From contig JAISJZ010000033.1 in NCBI GenBank assembly GCA_031261125.1, positions 1-8,392 on the forward strand: a stretch of 8,392 bases of DNA. Reading direction: 5' to 3'. The translations under genes were made by a program, and so were the position numbers. The notes below the pieces were generated by a model. That model did not search any database. It saw nothing but the letters and a program-made list of their open reading frames with translations, and was not told where the DNA came from. Origin of the DNA: Planctomycetaceae bacterium (GTDB lineage Bacteria; Planctomycetota; Planctomycetia; Pirellulales; Thermoguttaceae). Positions 1 through 6,546 of the stretch are shown here, piece by piece; positions within the stretch are counted from its first letter, which is position 1; each line of letters opens with the position of its first letter.

Positions 1-1
1 G

Positions 2-190
2 GCGGAAGATTTTTTGAAAACGCTGAAAGAACCAAGGACGGCTCTGACTGAATATCTGCTCGGTCGAATTGCCGAACGGCAAAAGAAGTACGATGAGGCG
101 GTACAGTATTATGAACGCACCGCCGAAGCGATGTCCGGCGGCGGTAATTTACTGCGGGCAAAATGGCTCAAAACGGCAAGTTCACGGTAA
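2..190 (+). CDS. TPR-like protein, C-terminal fragment (5' end outside window)
   Basis: An open frame enters from the left edge and ends at TAA 188-190, giving 62 residues. Residues about 16-43 fit one tetratricopeptide repeat: a Leu-Gly pair, then Ala, then KYDEA followed by paired Tyr and a late Ala. The last residues are basic and serine-rich. TPR units mediate protein-protein contacts, and this may be the last of several repeats in a larger protein; nothing visible says which. Its stop codon directly abuts the stop codon of the convergent oxidoreductase gene, leaving no intergenic base. The regular codon pattern and the TPR match make it very likely a real gene end; a specific function cannot be given. 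Confidence 0.7.
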   Translation, partial: AEDFLKTLKEPRTALTEYLLGRIAERQKKYDEAVQYYERTAEAMSGGGNLLRAKWLKTASSR

Positions 191-1489
191 TTAAACCGGC
201 GGCAATTCGTATCCTTTGCGGCGCGGACGGTCAACTTTGCTGTTTGCTTCATCGTCGCCGATGATTTGCTCTTTCACGGGGTCCCATTTGATTTTCCGGT
301 TCACTTCCCGGCAGATGCCGATGAGGTGGCAAACGGTAATACTGCGGTGACCGATTTCGACATCGCCGTTCGGCAGTTTTCTGCTGGCAATGCAGTCGAG
401 AAAGTTCTCGATGTGCGGTCGGGCAATCCACGTCGGACCTTCCGGCAGGTCTGCTTCCGGCGCACCGTCTATCAATGATTCCGGGTTCGCTTTCAACAGG
501 TTTCTGTTAATTTCAATGTTTCCTTTTTCGCACCGGAAAATTCCGCCGCCCCAAGGTCCGTTGTCCAAATCGAACCGGACTTCCGCTCCATTGGCGTACC
601 GGGCAACGATTTTCCGTTTCGCAAAATTCGGTTCATCCGGTGTCAACGGTTCTAATTCTATTGGTCCCGTTCCGTCACCGCCAACCGCCCATTGAATTTG
701 GTCAACGCCGTGCGCTCCCCAATTCGTCATTTCGCCCGCCGCGTAATCCCGCCATTGCATCCAGCCGAGAAGTTGTCCGTTGAACGGACGGTACTTCGTC
801 GGACCCTGCCACGCATCCCAATTTAATCCTTCGGGAACCGGCTGCTCCGGCAAATCATCGGGTATCAGTTTTGGTCCCGGATAATTGATACCTTGGGCAA
901 ATTTCAGTTTGCCGAGTTTACCGGTGCGTACCAATTCGCAGCCGAACCGGTTCAGTTTCATCGACCGCTGCTGACTGCCGACTTGGAAAATCCGCTTGGT
1001 TTTGCGTACCCAGTTAACGAGAACGCGTCCTTCGGCAATGTACGTTGTCAATGCCTTTTCGGCATAGACATCGAGACCGGCTTGGAGAGCGCGGATACCG
1101 GCAAGCGTCCGGCAGTGGTCTTGCGTAATCACAAATGCCGCATCGAGTTTTTCTTTTTCATACATTTCCAAATCGGAATGGTACATTTTCCAATCGGCAA
1201 CATTCGGAATCGTACCTTCTTTCTTTTTCTGGTTGATGCAGTCAACCATTTTTTGCGTCCACAGGTCGGCAACGGCAACGATTTTTGCCCGTTCCTGCGG
1301 GACGTGTCCCATCAGTTGCCGGGCGCGGCCGCCGGTGCCGGTGAAGCCGACGATGATGCGGTCGTTAGCACCGACGTTCTTGCCTTGGGCGAGAACGCTG
1401 CGGGGAATCAGTGCCGGAACAGCAACGGTCAACGCTGTTGCTTGCAGTGTTTTTTTTACAAAACTGCGGCGGGAAACTGTCGGGTACAT
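191..1489 (-). CDS. Tat-exported Gfo/Idh/MocA family oxidoreductase
   Basis: A 432-residue NAD(P)-dependent oxidoreductase of the Gfo/Idh/MocA superfamily, of the exported type abundant in planctomycetes; its substrate (a sugar or sugar acid by family) cannot be read from sequence. A twin-arginine signal is clear: SRRSFVKK at residues 6-13, a hydrophobic stretch, and a likely cleavage near VLA-QG at 34-35. The Rossmann motif GFTGTGGRA is at 48-56, and TQDH at 122-125 matches the family's TPDHxH position. The usual Glu-Lys-Pro motif reads Glu-Lys-Ala at 144-146. The C-terminal domain has GAHGVD at 258-263 with the conserved His260 and Asp263. Length is normal for the family. The start is the ATG just before the Tat signal; no Shine-Dalgarno site precedes it. 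It is last in the minus-strand block, 63 bases after the phosphodiesterase gene. Confidence 0.93.
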   Translation of the reverse strand: MYPTVSRRSFVKKTLQATALTVAVPALIPRSVLAQGKNVGANDRIIVGFTGTGGRARQLMGHVPQERAKIVAVADLWTQKMVDCINQKKKEGTIPNVADWKMYHSDLEMYEKEKLDAAFVITQDHCRTLAGIRALQAGLDVYAEKALTTYIAEGRVLVNWVRKTKRIFQVGSQQRSMKLNRFGCELVRTGKLGKLKFAQGINYPGPKLIPDDLPEQPVPEGLNWDAWQGPTKYRPFNGQLLGWMQWRDYAAGEMTNWGAHGVDQIQWAVGGDGTGPIELEPLTPDEPNFAKRKIVARYANGAEVRFDLDNGPWGGGIFRCEKGNIEINRNLLKANPESLIDGAPEADLPEGPTWIARPHIENFLDCIASRKLPNGDVEIGHRSITVCHLIGICREVNRKIKWDPVKEQIIGDDEANSKVDRPRRKGYELPPV

Positions 1490-1520
1490 AATAAATTCAG
1501 GGTTGTTTGGTAAATAAGGG

Positions 1521-1548
1521 AACCGCCGCTGAAACGGCGGCTAAACGG
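1521..1548. repeat. Intergenic palindrome, copy A (possible terminator)
   Basis: CCGCCG at 1523-1528 and CGGCGG at 1535-1540 form a perfect 6-bp stem around a 6-base loop. On the minus strand a G-T and an A-T pair could extend it. It lies between the phosphodiesterase stop and the oxidoreductase start and is followed on the plus strand by CTAAACGG. The same flank follows the palindrome at 4021-4052, so a repeat element is the better reading. It could act as a weak terminator or mRNA stabiliser after the phosphodiesterase gene, but no T-run follows. Confidence 0.6.
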
Positions 1549-1552
1549 TAAA

Positions 1553-2401
1553 CTATCTATTCCGGTTTTTCAGAATTTCTGCCAGTACGTCCGGTTTGTT
1601 CGTCGTAATGCTTTCGATACCCCAATCGAGAAGTTGCTCCATTCTCGCCGGTTCGTCAACCGTCCACGCCCAAACGTGAATTCCCTCCGCCTGCAACTTC
1701 TTGATTAACTTTTCGGACAAAATGTTGTGAGCCAAATCAAGCATCGGGGTATCCAACTCCTTGCACTTTTTAATGAGAAATTCCGCCAATCGGTCAGCAT
1801 TTTCCTCGACGGTTCCTTTGCCTTTCAGATTTTCACTGTACAGCCAGGCGACCGGCAGTTTCGGCTCAATCCGGCGGATGTCTTTCACCGCTTTTTCAGA
1901 AAATGAAATGACGGACGAAACATCCAGCATCTTTGCATTGTGAACGGCTTCAGCCACTTTGTCGGCAATGCCGTCCATTTTGATTTCGATGACCGGATAA
2001 CATTCAGTTCCTTTCAGCACTTGCAGATATTCGTCCAGCGTCGGGACAACCGTTCCCTTAAACTGCTGTCCTTTCCACGCACCGGCATCCCGTTTGCGGA
2101 GTTCGGCAAAAGACAGCGAGGTAACCTTTTCGTCTTTGACGGTACCGGACAGCGTCCGGCTCGTTGTTCCGTCGTGGCACAGAAAGAGAACACCGTCTGT
2201 GGTGGTATAGACATCGCACTCCGCCCCGGTTGCACCGTCGGCGATTGCCTGTTTGTACGCCGGAATCGTATTTTCCGGTGCTTTGAACGAAGCCCCGCGG
2301 TGAGCAACGTTCATACGGATACGAATCGGCATATCTGCCGCAAAAGACGAGAGTGTTGAACCGAAAAACAACACGGTCAAAAGTAAAAAATGTTTCTGCA
2401 T
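1553..2401 (-). CDS. Secreted glycerophosphodiester phosphodiesterase (GDPD family)
   Basis: A 282-residue GDPD-family TIM-barrel enzyme, expected to hydrolyse glycerophosphodiesters to sn-glycerol 3-phosphate and an alcohol. An N-terminal hydrophobic signal peptide ends near SFA-AD (residues 19-23), placing the enzyme outside the cytoplasm. Family landmarks in order: AHRG at 33-36 with catalytic His34; PENT at 42-45; ECDVYTTTDG at 61-70 with metal-ligand candidates Glu61 and Asp63; CHD at 75-77 with the second His76; VIEIK at 137-141; WAWTVD at 244-249; and TTNKPD at 266-271. Length and motif order are normal. The start is the ATG before the signal peptide, 32 bases after the stop of the coiled-coil gene, with no Shine-Dalgarno site. 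It could supply glycerol 3-phosphate and phosphate from membrane lipid debris, but the natural substrate is not shown. Confidence 0.93.
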   Translation of the reverse strand: MQKHFLLLTVLFFGSTLSSFAADMPIRIRMNVAHRGASFKAPENTIPAYKQAIADGATGAECDVYTTTDGVLFLCHDGTTSRTLSGTVKDEKVTSLSFAELRKRDAGAWKGQQFKGTVVPTLDEYLQVLKGTECYPVIEIKMDGIADKVAEAVHNAKMLDVSSVISFSEKAVKDIRRIEPKLPVAWLYSENLKGKGTVEENADRLAEFLIKKCKELDTPMLDLAHNILSEKLIKKLQAEGIHVWAWTVDEPARMEQLLDWGIESITTNKPDVLAEILKNRNR

Positions 2402-2433
2402 TGAACAAACAAGGTTAAAGGAAATGTTATCTT

Positions 2434-4068
2434 TTATTCCGTTTTGCCGACTTTCAAGTCGTGCAAAATCCGCGTTATCCGGTTTTGCTGCCGGGCGAGT
2501 TCGTCAACGTTCTGCGGCAGTGTTCCCCAATCAGGGTTCGGCTGCTGCCGCTTTTCCTCAATCTGTCTATCGTACCGTTCCGTTCGGTCATTGACCCGCT
2601 GCTGCATCGAACGAATCATTTTCAATTCCGAAAGAAGTTGAATCAGCGGTTCAACATCGTTCTTGCTGTTCGGGCTGCCGCCCGGTTTGTTTTTCTCCCG
2701 TTCCTGCCGTTTTTCTGCTTCTTTAATTGCCAACTGAACGGCTTCGAGCATTTCCTTCAACGCCGAAATGACCGCATCTTCGACATCAAGCGTATCTGTG
2801 TTGAGTTCCGTTTTTTCCAGCCGGTTCTTTGCATCTTCCATATCGAACCGGGCTTGAAGCAGGGATTCCGCCAATGCTTGGGCGGTACCGTCTTCACGCA
2901 GTAAAATCATTGCCGCATCCGCATCATCCATCACCGTTATTTGGTCGGCGGCGAGTTGACCGGACTGAATTTGACGCTGCCGCTTTGCGGTTTCGTCTTC
3001 CGCCTTGTCATTGCTTAACGTTTCCGTTTTGGTGCGGATTCCCTGTTCAACGGTCAACATTCGCTTGAACCGGGCTTCCAGTTTTTCCAGTGTTTGCAGA
3101 AGTTCCTCTTCCCGAAGTTGCCGCAGAATTTTTTCTAACTCCGCTTTGACCCGCTGCAATTCTGCGACTGCTTCCTCCTGTTCTTCCAATGCGCCGCTTT
3201 TTTCTGCCTTATTTAATTTTTCTTCCGCTTGTTTCATTCGCTGCAACGCCTTTTGCATCGCTTGCTGCGTCGGTGTATCGGCTTTTTGTTCCTCATTTTC
3301 GCCGCTCTTTTCTTCCTGTTTTTCTCCGTTTTTCTGCTGTTTATCCCCGTCTTTTTGTTCCCTGTCTTTTTGTTCCCCCTGTTTTTGCTCTCCTATTTTC
3401 CGCTCCTCCGTCTTTTGTTCCTCTGATTTCTGTTCCTCCGATTTCTGTTCTTCTTTATCCTGACTTTTTTCTCCTGACTCCTGATTCTTCTTTTCCGAAT
3501 TTTCACTCCTCGCAATCTTGTCCCGCAGCGTTTCGGCGTTCTTTCTTACATCTTTTTGTTCTTTTTCGAGCGGCGTAATTTTCTTTTCATCTTCCTGCGT
3601 TGTTTTTGTTTTCAGATTCTTTTCCTGATGAATGATTTCTTCAAGATTACGCAGAAATTCCTTGATTTGTTCTTTATCTGCTGTCCGTTTTTGTTCCCGG
3701 TCAGCATTTTCCCAAAGTTTGAGCAGTTCCAACAGGTCTTTCTCGACGCTTTCCTGTCCTGTCAGTGCATCGGTAAATTGCTTGCGTTCCAAAATGCCGG
3801 TGATTTGTCCGAGACGCAGCGTAACGAGTTTCTCTTTGCCGGCTTGCAGCACTTTTTTCAACAGTACCGCCTGCGGCGGATTGGACGAAGCAGTTGCTTC
3901 GGACATCCGAAACAGAATTTGTTCCAACTGCGAATAACGGTCGGCAAGAACTTTCTGTTTATCCGAAAGTTCTTGCGCCGTCAGCGTTATGCAAACGCAA
4001 ACGAATAAAAAGCACAGGGAAAACCGCCGGACGAGCCGGCGGACTAAACGGGCTTGGGAAAACATCAT
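2434..4068 (-). CDS. Exported Lys/Glu/Gln-rich coiled-coil protein, unknown function
   Basis: I cannot assign a function to this 544-residue protein. The N-terminus has a strongly basic n-region (RLVRRLVRR at 7-15), a hydrophobic core at about 16-30 and a probable cleavage at TAQ-EL, so it is exported or membrane-anchored; Cys24 and Cys26 do not form an obvious lipobox. Residues 35-190 are mostly helical, 190-263 are a Lys/Glu/Gln low-complexity repeat, and 265-350 and 400-460 look like coiled coil. A short motif, ILLREDGTAQ at 388-397, sits between the helical segments and may mark a planctomycete-specific family; this is only an impression. The C-terminus has a further helix rich in Gln and Arg. 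The gene overlaps the epimerase stop (ATGATG over TGA) and has a GGAG 7 bases before the second ATG, which favours Met2 as the start. A scaffold or envelope-spacer role would fit but is speculation. Confidence 0.85.
   Translation of the reverse strand: MMFSQARLVRRLVRRFSLCFLFVCVCITLTAQELSDKQKVLADRYSQLEQILFRMSEATASSNPPQAVLLKKVLQAGKEKLVTLRLGQITGILERKQFTDALTGQESVEKDLLELLKLWENADREQKRTADKEQIKEFLRNLEEIIHQEKNLKTKTTQEDEKKITPLEKEQKDVRKNAETLRDKIARSENSEKKNQESGEKSQDKEEQKSEEQKSEEQKTEERKIGEQKQGEQKDREQKDGDKQQKNGEKQEEKSGENEEQKADTPTQQAMQKALQRMKQAEEKLNKAEKSGALEEQEEAVAELQRVKAELEKILRQLREEELLQTLEKLEARFKRMLTVEQGIRTKTETLSNDKAEDETAKRQRQIQSGQLAADQITVMDDADAAMILLREDGTAQALAESLLQARFDMEDAKNRLEKTELNTDTLDVEDAVISALKEMLEAVQLAIKEAEKRQEREKNKPGGSPNSKNDVEPLIQLLSELKMIRSMQQRVNDRTERYDRQIEEKRQQPNPDWGTLPQNVDELARQQNRITRILHDLKVGKTE
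3280..3501 (-). repeat. Low-complexity Lys/Glu/Gln coding repeat
   Basis: Within the coiled-coil gene, codons 190-263 encode degenerate short units of the form EEQKS, EEQKT and GEQKQ. On the plus strand this appears as a pyrimidine-rich tract with near-identical 15-base units between about 3416 and 3450. The tract keeps the reading frame. It looks like an expansion-prone flexible or helical linker and explains the long plus-strand Cys/Ser/Phe-rich shadow frames opposite it. Confidence 0.75.
4021..4052. repeat. In-frame palindrome, copy B, inside the signal-peptide n-region
   Basis: CCGCCGG at 4024-4030 and CCGGCGG at 4036-4042 form a 7-bp perfect stem with a 5-base loop, followed by ACTAAACGG. 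The stem and flank match copy A at 1521-1548. It is translated on the minus strand as the duplicated RLVRRLVRR of the coiled-coil protein, so the DNA palindrome produces the charged n-region of its signal peptide. Confidence 0.55.
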
Positions 4069-5252
4069 TTCACTCCGAACGTATGAATCGTTGTGCTGCG
4101 GAACACTTCGCCCGGCTTTAACACCGTACTGGGAAACTTTGGTTCGTTCGGCGAATTCGGGAAGTGATTCGTCTCTAAACAGAACGCACTGTGCTTCGTG
4201 TATTTCACGCCGAACGCACTCGTTGAACCGTCAAGGAAATTGCCGGAATAAAACTGCACGCCCGGCTCCGTGGTGTCAATCCGCATCGTCCGTCCGCTTA
4301 CCGGTTCAAAGACCTCGGCACAAAACGTTAACTGATTCGGCTTCTTCTGATTCAATATAAAGCAATGGTCGTATCCGCCGGCAAACTGTTTGCCTTCAAC
4401 TTGGGCAATCCGTTCGCCAATTTGGTGTGTTTGCCGAAAATCCAGCGGCGTTCCTTCAACGTTCTTGATTTCACCTGTCGGAATTAACGTATCGTCAGTC
4501 GGCAGAAATTTATCCGCATTGAGTTGCAAGGTGTGTCCGTGGTTCGTTGCTATTTCGCCTTTGTTATAACCGGCAAGATTCCAGAACGTATGATTCGTCA
4601 GGTTCAGGACCGTTGTTTTGTCCGTCGATGCGGTATAATCCATCGTCCAGCGGTTTTTATTGTCGAGTTTGTAAATCACTTTCACGTCCAGTTTGCCCGG
4701 ATAACCCTGTTCGCCGTCTTGGGCCGTGTAAGTTAATTCCAGTCCGACATAACCGCGACCTTTCAATTCTTTGACGTTCCAGACGACGGTATCGAAACCC
4801 TTAACGCCGCCGTGCAGCGAGTTCTGACCGTTGTTAACCGGCAGCGAGTATTCTTTGCCGTCGAGTGTGAATTTTCCTTTGGCAATCCGATTGGCATAAC
4901 GACCGACCAGCGAACCGAAAAAGGGACGTTTTGTTTCGTACTGCGAAAGTTCCTCATAGTTAGCGGAGATGTTCGCAACTTTGCCGGTCTTGTCGGGAAC
5001 GTTGAACGTGTAAATCACGCCGCCGTAGGACAGTACCTCAACGGATACGCCGCTGCCGTTGTCGAGTTTGTACTTGTCAACGGCTTTACCGTCGGCAGTT
5101 TTGCTGAATTCGGTTTTTTCGATGGTCATCTTGTTGAATACTCCTTGCGGTTGGGTGCGGCGGAACCGCTGAAACAGTTGGGCAGATGCCGTTTCGTTCA
5201 GAAACATCAAGCAAACGGCAAATAATACCAGTAAGACGGTTGTTTTTTTCAT
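4065..5252 (-). CDS. galM: Secreted aldose 1-epimerase (mutarotase)
   Basis: A 395-residue galactose mutarotase-family enzyme that interconverts alpha and beta anomers of aldoses. Residues 1-24 are a Sec signal peptide (MKK, hydrophobic core, ASA cleavage), so it acts outside the cytoplasm, unlike classical cytosolic GalM. Diagnostic motifs: GRYANRI at 117-123; NSLHGG at 144-149 with conserved His147; NLTNHTFWNL at 217-226 with catalytic His221; GGYDH at 292-296 with substrate-binding Asp295; and LETNHFPNSPNEPKFPS at 359-375 with catalytic Glu360. The chain after the signal is of normal length, with a short linker at 25-45. The start is the ATG heading the signal peptide; no Shine-Dalgarno site is seen. 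It probably conditions sugars released by extracytoplasmic glycosidases before uptake, which is inferred from family and location. Confidence 0.95.
   Translation of the reverse strand: MKKTTVLLVLFAVCLMFLNETASAQLFQRFRRTQPQGVFNKMTIEKTEFSKTADGKAVDKYKLDNGSGVSVEVLSYGGVIYTFNVPDKTGKVANISANYEELSQYETKRPFFGSLVGRYANRIAKGKFTLDGKEYSLPVNNGQNSLHGGVKGFDTVVWNVKELKGRGYVGLELTYTAQDGEQGYPGKLDVKVIYKLDNKNRWTMDYTASTDKTTVLNLTNHTFWNLAGYNKGEIATNHGHTLQLNADKFLPTDDTLIPTGEIKNVEGTPLDFRQTHQIGERIAQVEGKQFAGGYDHCFILNQKKPNQLTFCAEVFEPVSGRTMRIDTTEPGVQFYSGNFLDGSTSAFGVKYTKHSAFCLETNHFPNSPNEPKFPSTVLKPGEVFRSTTIHTFGVK
4073..4076 (-). promoter_or_regulatory. Shine-Dalgarno GGAG for the coiled-coil gene
   Basis: On the minus strand GGAG lies 4 bases before the first ATG (4068-4066) and 7 bases before the second (4065-4063). 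The second spacing is the better one and would make the overlap with the epimerase stop a single base (TGATG). It is the only clear Shine-Dalgarno site before any start in this window, and it lies inside the upstream gene, as expected for translational coupling. Confidence 0.5.
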
Positions 5253-5284
5253 AACAATCTATTGGGGTTAAGGAAACGAGACAC

Positions 5285-5308
5285 GGTTAGCGACGGGACT
5301 CGTCCCGC
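5285..5308. repeat. Intergenic palindrome, copy C
   Basis: CGGGAC at 5294-5299 and GTCCCG at 5302-5307 flank a TC centre, preceded by GGTTAGCGA. It lies between cdsA and the epimerase gene, in the probable leader of the latter. Its 24 bases from 5287 agree at about 18 positions with the reverse complement of 8291-8314 inside hrpA, and the TTAGC flank recurs at 8138-8142. No T-run follows on either strand, so a terminator role is not favoured. Confidence 0.6.
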
Positions 5309-5317
5309 ACCTCCCCG

Positions 5318-5346
5318 ATTTTATCAAACCGGAAACCGAAAAACAA
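5318..5346 (-). promoter_or_regulatory. Candidate sigma-70-type promoter for the epimerase gene
   Basis: On the minus strand TTGTTT (5346-5341) and TAAAAT (5323-5318) are separated by exactly 17 bases. Transcription would start near 5311 and give a leader of about 59 bases that contains palindrome C. The -10 matches consensus at five of six bases and the -35 at three or four. If real, the epimerase and downstream genes can be expressed apart from cdsA. Confidence 0.35.
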
Positions 5347-5358
5347 CCCGTGCGAAAA

Positions 5359-6513
5359 TTATTTACAAAACAGCCCCGTCAGGTGATAAAACACCGGAGC
5401 GGCAAAGCACAGCGAATCAAGCCGGTCGAGCAGTCCGCTGTGTCCTTGAATCAGGGAACCGTAACCGCTCACGCCGCGGTCGCGTTTGATCGCCGACATT
5501 GTCATACTGCCCAGGAATCCCATCAGCGATGTAACGAACGCAATTAAGCCGGGCTGCCACCACTTAGGAAACGGCGTAAAATACCAAAGCGAAACGCCGA
5601 GCAGTGCCGTCGTAATTGCTCCGCCGAGGACACCTTCCCACGTTTTATTTGAGTTGATGCTTGCCGCAATAACATACCGCCGGGACACCTGCGACCATAG
5701 ATACTGAAACACGCCGCTCAGTTGCGTCAACAAAATAAAAAAGAACAGCAGCCGAAAATGCTGCCCGCTTACTATCGGCAAATACGGCAGGCGTTCCGGT
5801 GCTGCCGTTTCTGACAGCGGACTTTCCGGCGAAGTGATTGTTTCCAGTACCGCCGTCTCAAATCCTTTGTCCAGCACGGTTTCCGTCCGCGATACCGGAC
5901 GGTAGCCGTCAAACGTTGACCGGGCAGCCGCCGGTTCATCGGGAACCGCCGGACGGACAGGCAGTTCCATTGTCAACAATGCCGGCGCATAACTCAACGA
6001 ATAAACGCAAATGATGAGACCGAGTTGCAGTTTCGCAATCCGTTCCAAAAAACGTTTAGAATCGCCTGCTGCTGCCATAATACCGGGAAGAAACAGGAAA
6101 ACGACTCCCGGCAAGAGAACAGAAAACGTCTGATATGGTAAAAAACCGGTGTAAGATTGAAACCATTCCGGGTTGATACCGACGAGGACAAATTGCAGCG
6201 GCGTGAAGAACAAATACACGCCGAAGAGCGTTTGATGGTCGGCAGGGCTTTTCGGCGTTAACGTGATGTATTCCCGAAGAACCGCCATTGAAAGAATACA
6301 GAAGAACAGCAGCGTAATGACCGGACCGCAGATAAAGACGCAGGCGAGCAGCCCGAACAACAGCCACCAAGCCCGGATGCGGGTTCGGAATGTGTCCAGC
6401 ACTGCCGGGTCAACACCGTAGTCGATGTAGCGGCGAAGTACGAACACGGCAACCGTTGCAGCGATTAACAACAGGAGAACACCGAAAAATAAACAACCGG
6501 TCAGGATGTCCAC
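5359..6513 (-). CDS. cdsA: Phosphatidate cytidylyltransferase (CDP-diacylglycerol synthase)
   Basis: A 384-residue integral membrane enzyme that makes CDP-diacylglycerol from phosphatidate and CTP, the branch point of bacterial phospholipid synthesis. Hydrophobic segments lie near residues 5-26, 49-77, 95-113, 128-149, 163-181, 253-272, 298-312, 321-341 and 367-382. SNKTWEG at 288-294 matches the family's SPNKTWEG. The C-terminal signature spans 340-366 (S-x-x-K-R through GHSGLLDRLD) but is divergent: the usual Lys-Asp after KR reads Ser-Gly at 349-350, and HGG reads HSG. A hydrophilic stretch at 183-248 is longer than in typical homologues. The start is GTG at 6513, immediately after an in-frame TAA, so it cannot lie further upstream. 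The homology is clear; full activity is likely but the signature changes deserve a check. Confidence 0.9.
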   Translation of the reverse strand: MDILTGCLFFGVLLLLIAATVAVFVLRRYIDYGVDPAVLDTFRTRIRAWWLLFGLLACVFICGPVITLLFFCILSMAVLREYITLTPKSPADHQTLFGVYLFFTPLQFVLVGINPEWFQSYTGFLPYQTFSVLLPGVVFLFLPGIMAAAGDSKRFLERIAKLQLGLIICVYSLSYAPALLTMELPVRPAVPDEPAAARSTFDGYRPVSRTETVLDKGFETAVLETITSPESPLSETAAPERLPYLPIVSGQHFRLLFFFILLTQLSGVFQYLWSQVSRRYVIAASINSNKTWEGVLGGAITTALLGVSLWYFTPFPKWWQPGLIAFVTSLMGFLGSMTMSAIKRDRGVSGYGSLIQGHSGLLDRLDSLCFAAPVFYHLTGLFCK

Positions 6514-6517
6514 TTAA

Positions 6518-6546
6518 TTGACAATGGAGAATGGAGAACGGAGAAT
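6518..6546 (+). promoter_or_regulatory. Candidate promoter for ispE
   Basis: A perfect -35 hexamer TTGACA (6518-6523) is followed after 17 bases by GAGAAT (6541-6546), which matches the -10 consensus at four of six bases. The spacer is made largely of the heptamer repeat. Transcription would start near 6553, about 36 bases before the TTG start. The weak -10 and the repetitive context keep confidence low. Confidence 0.3.

Noticed and set aside
1450..1457. A8 tract (minus strand) in the Tat signal of the oxidoreductase as a phase-variable site
   Set aside because: It encodes the ordinary Lys-Lys of the SRRSFVKK motif; similar A7-A8 runs occur in the galM and hrpA coding sequences, so nothing marks it as a switch.
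893..1513. 206-residue plus-strand open frame opposite the oxidoreductase
   Set aside because: It lies wholly over a gene with clear family motifs, and its own translation shows no domain or start signal.
1523..1540. Rho-independent terminator after the phosphodiesterase gene
   Set aside because: The stem is good but no T-run follows on the minus strand, and the stem plus flank recur inside a gene at 4021-4052, so a repeat element fits better.
2145..2159. CCGGAC-AGC-GTCCGG palindrome in the phosphodiesterase gene
   Set aside because: It encodes the expected residues around the family's RT-S/N-G position and lacks the TTAGC or GTTTAG flank; the window is rich in CCGG words, so chance is likely.
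3005..3463. Long plus-strand frames rich in Cys, Ser and Phe opposite the coiled-coil gene (also 3189-3578 and 3556-4008)
   Set aside because: They are the complement of Lys/Glu/Gln codons on the minus strand, have no recognisable domain, and the minus-strand product has a signal peptide and coherent helical pattern.
5285..5308. Riboswitch or attenuator in the epimerase leader
   Set aside because: Only one small hairpin is present, with no alternative pairing, aptamer-like architecture or T-run; the repeat explanation is simpler.
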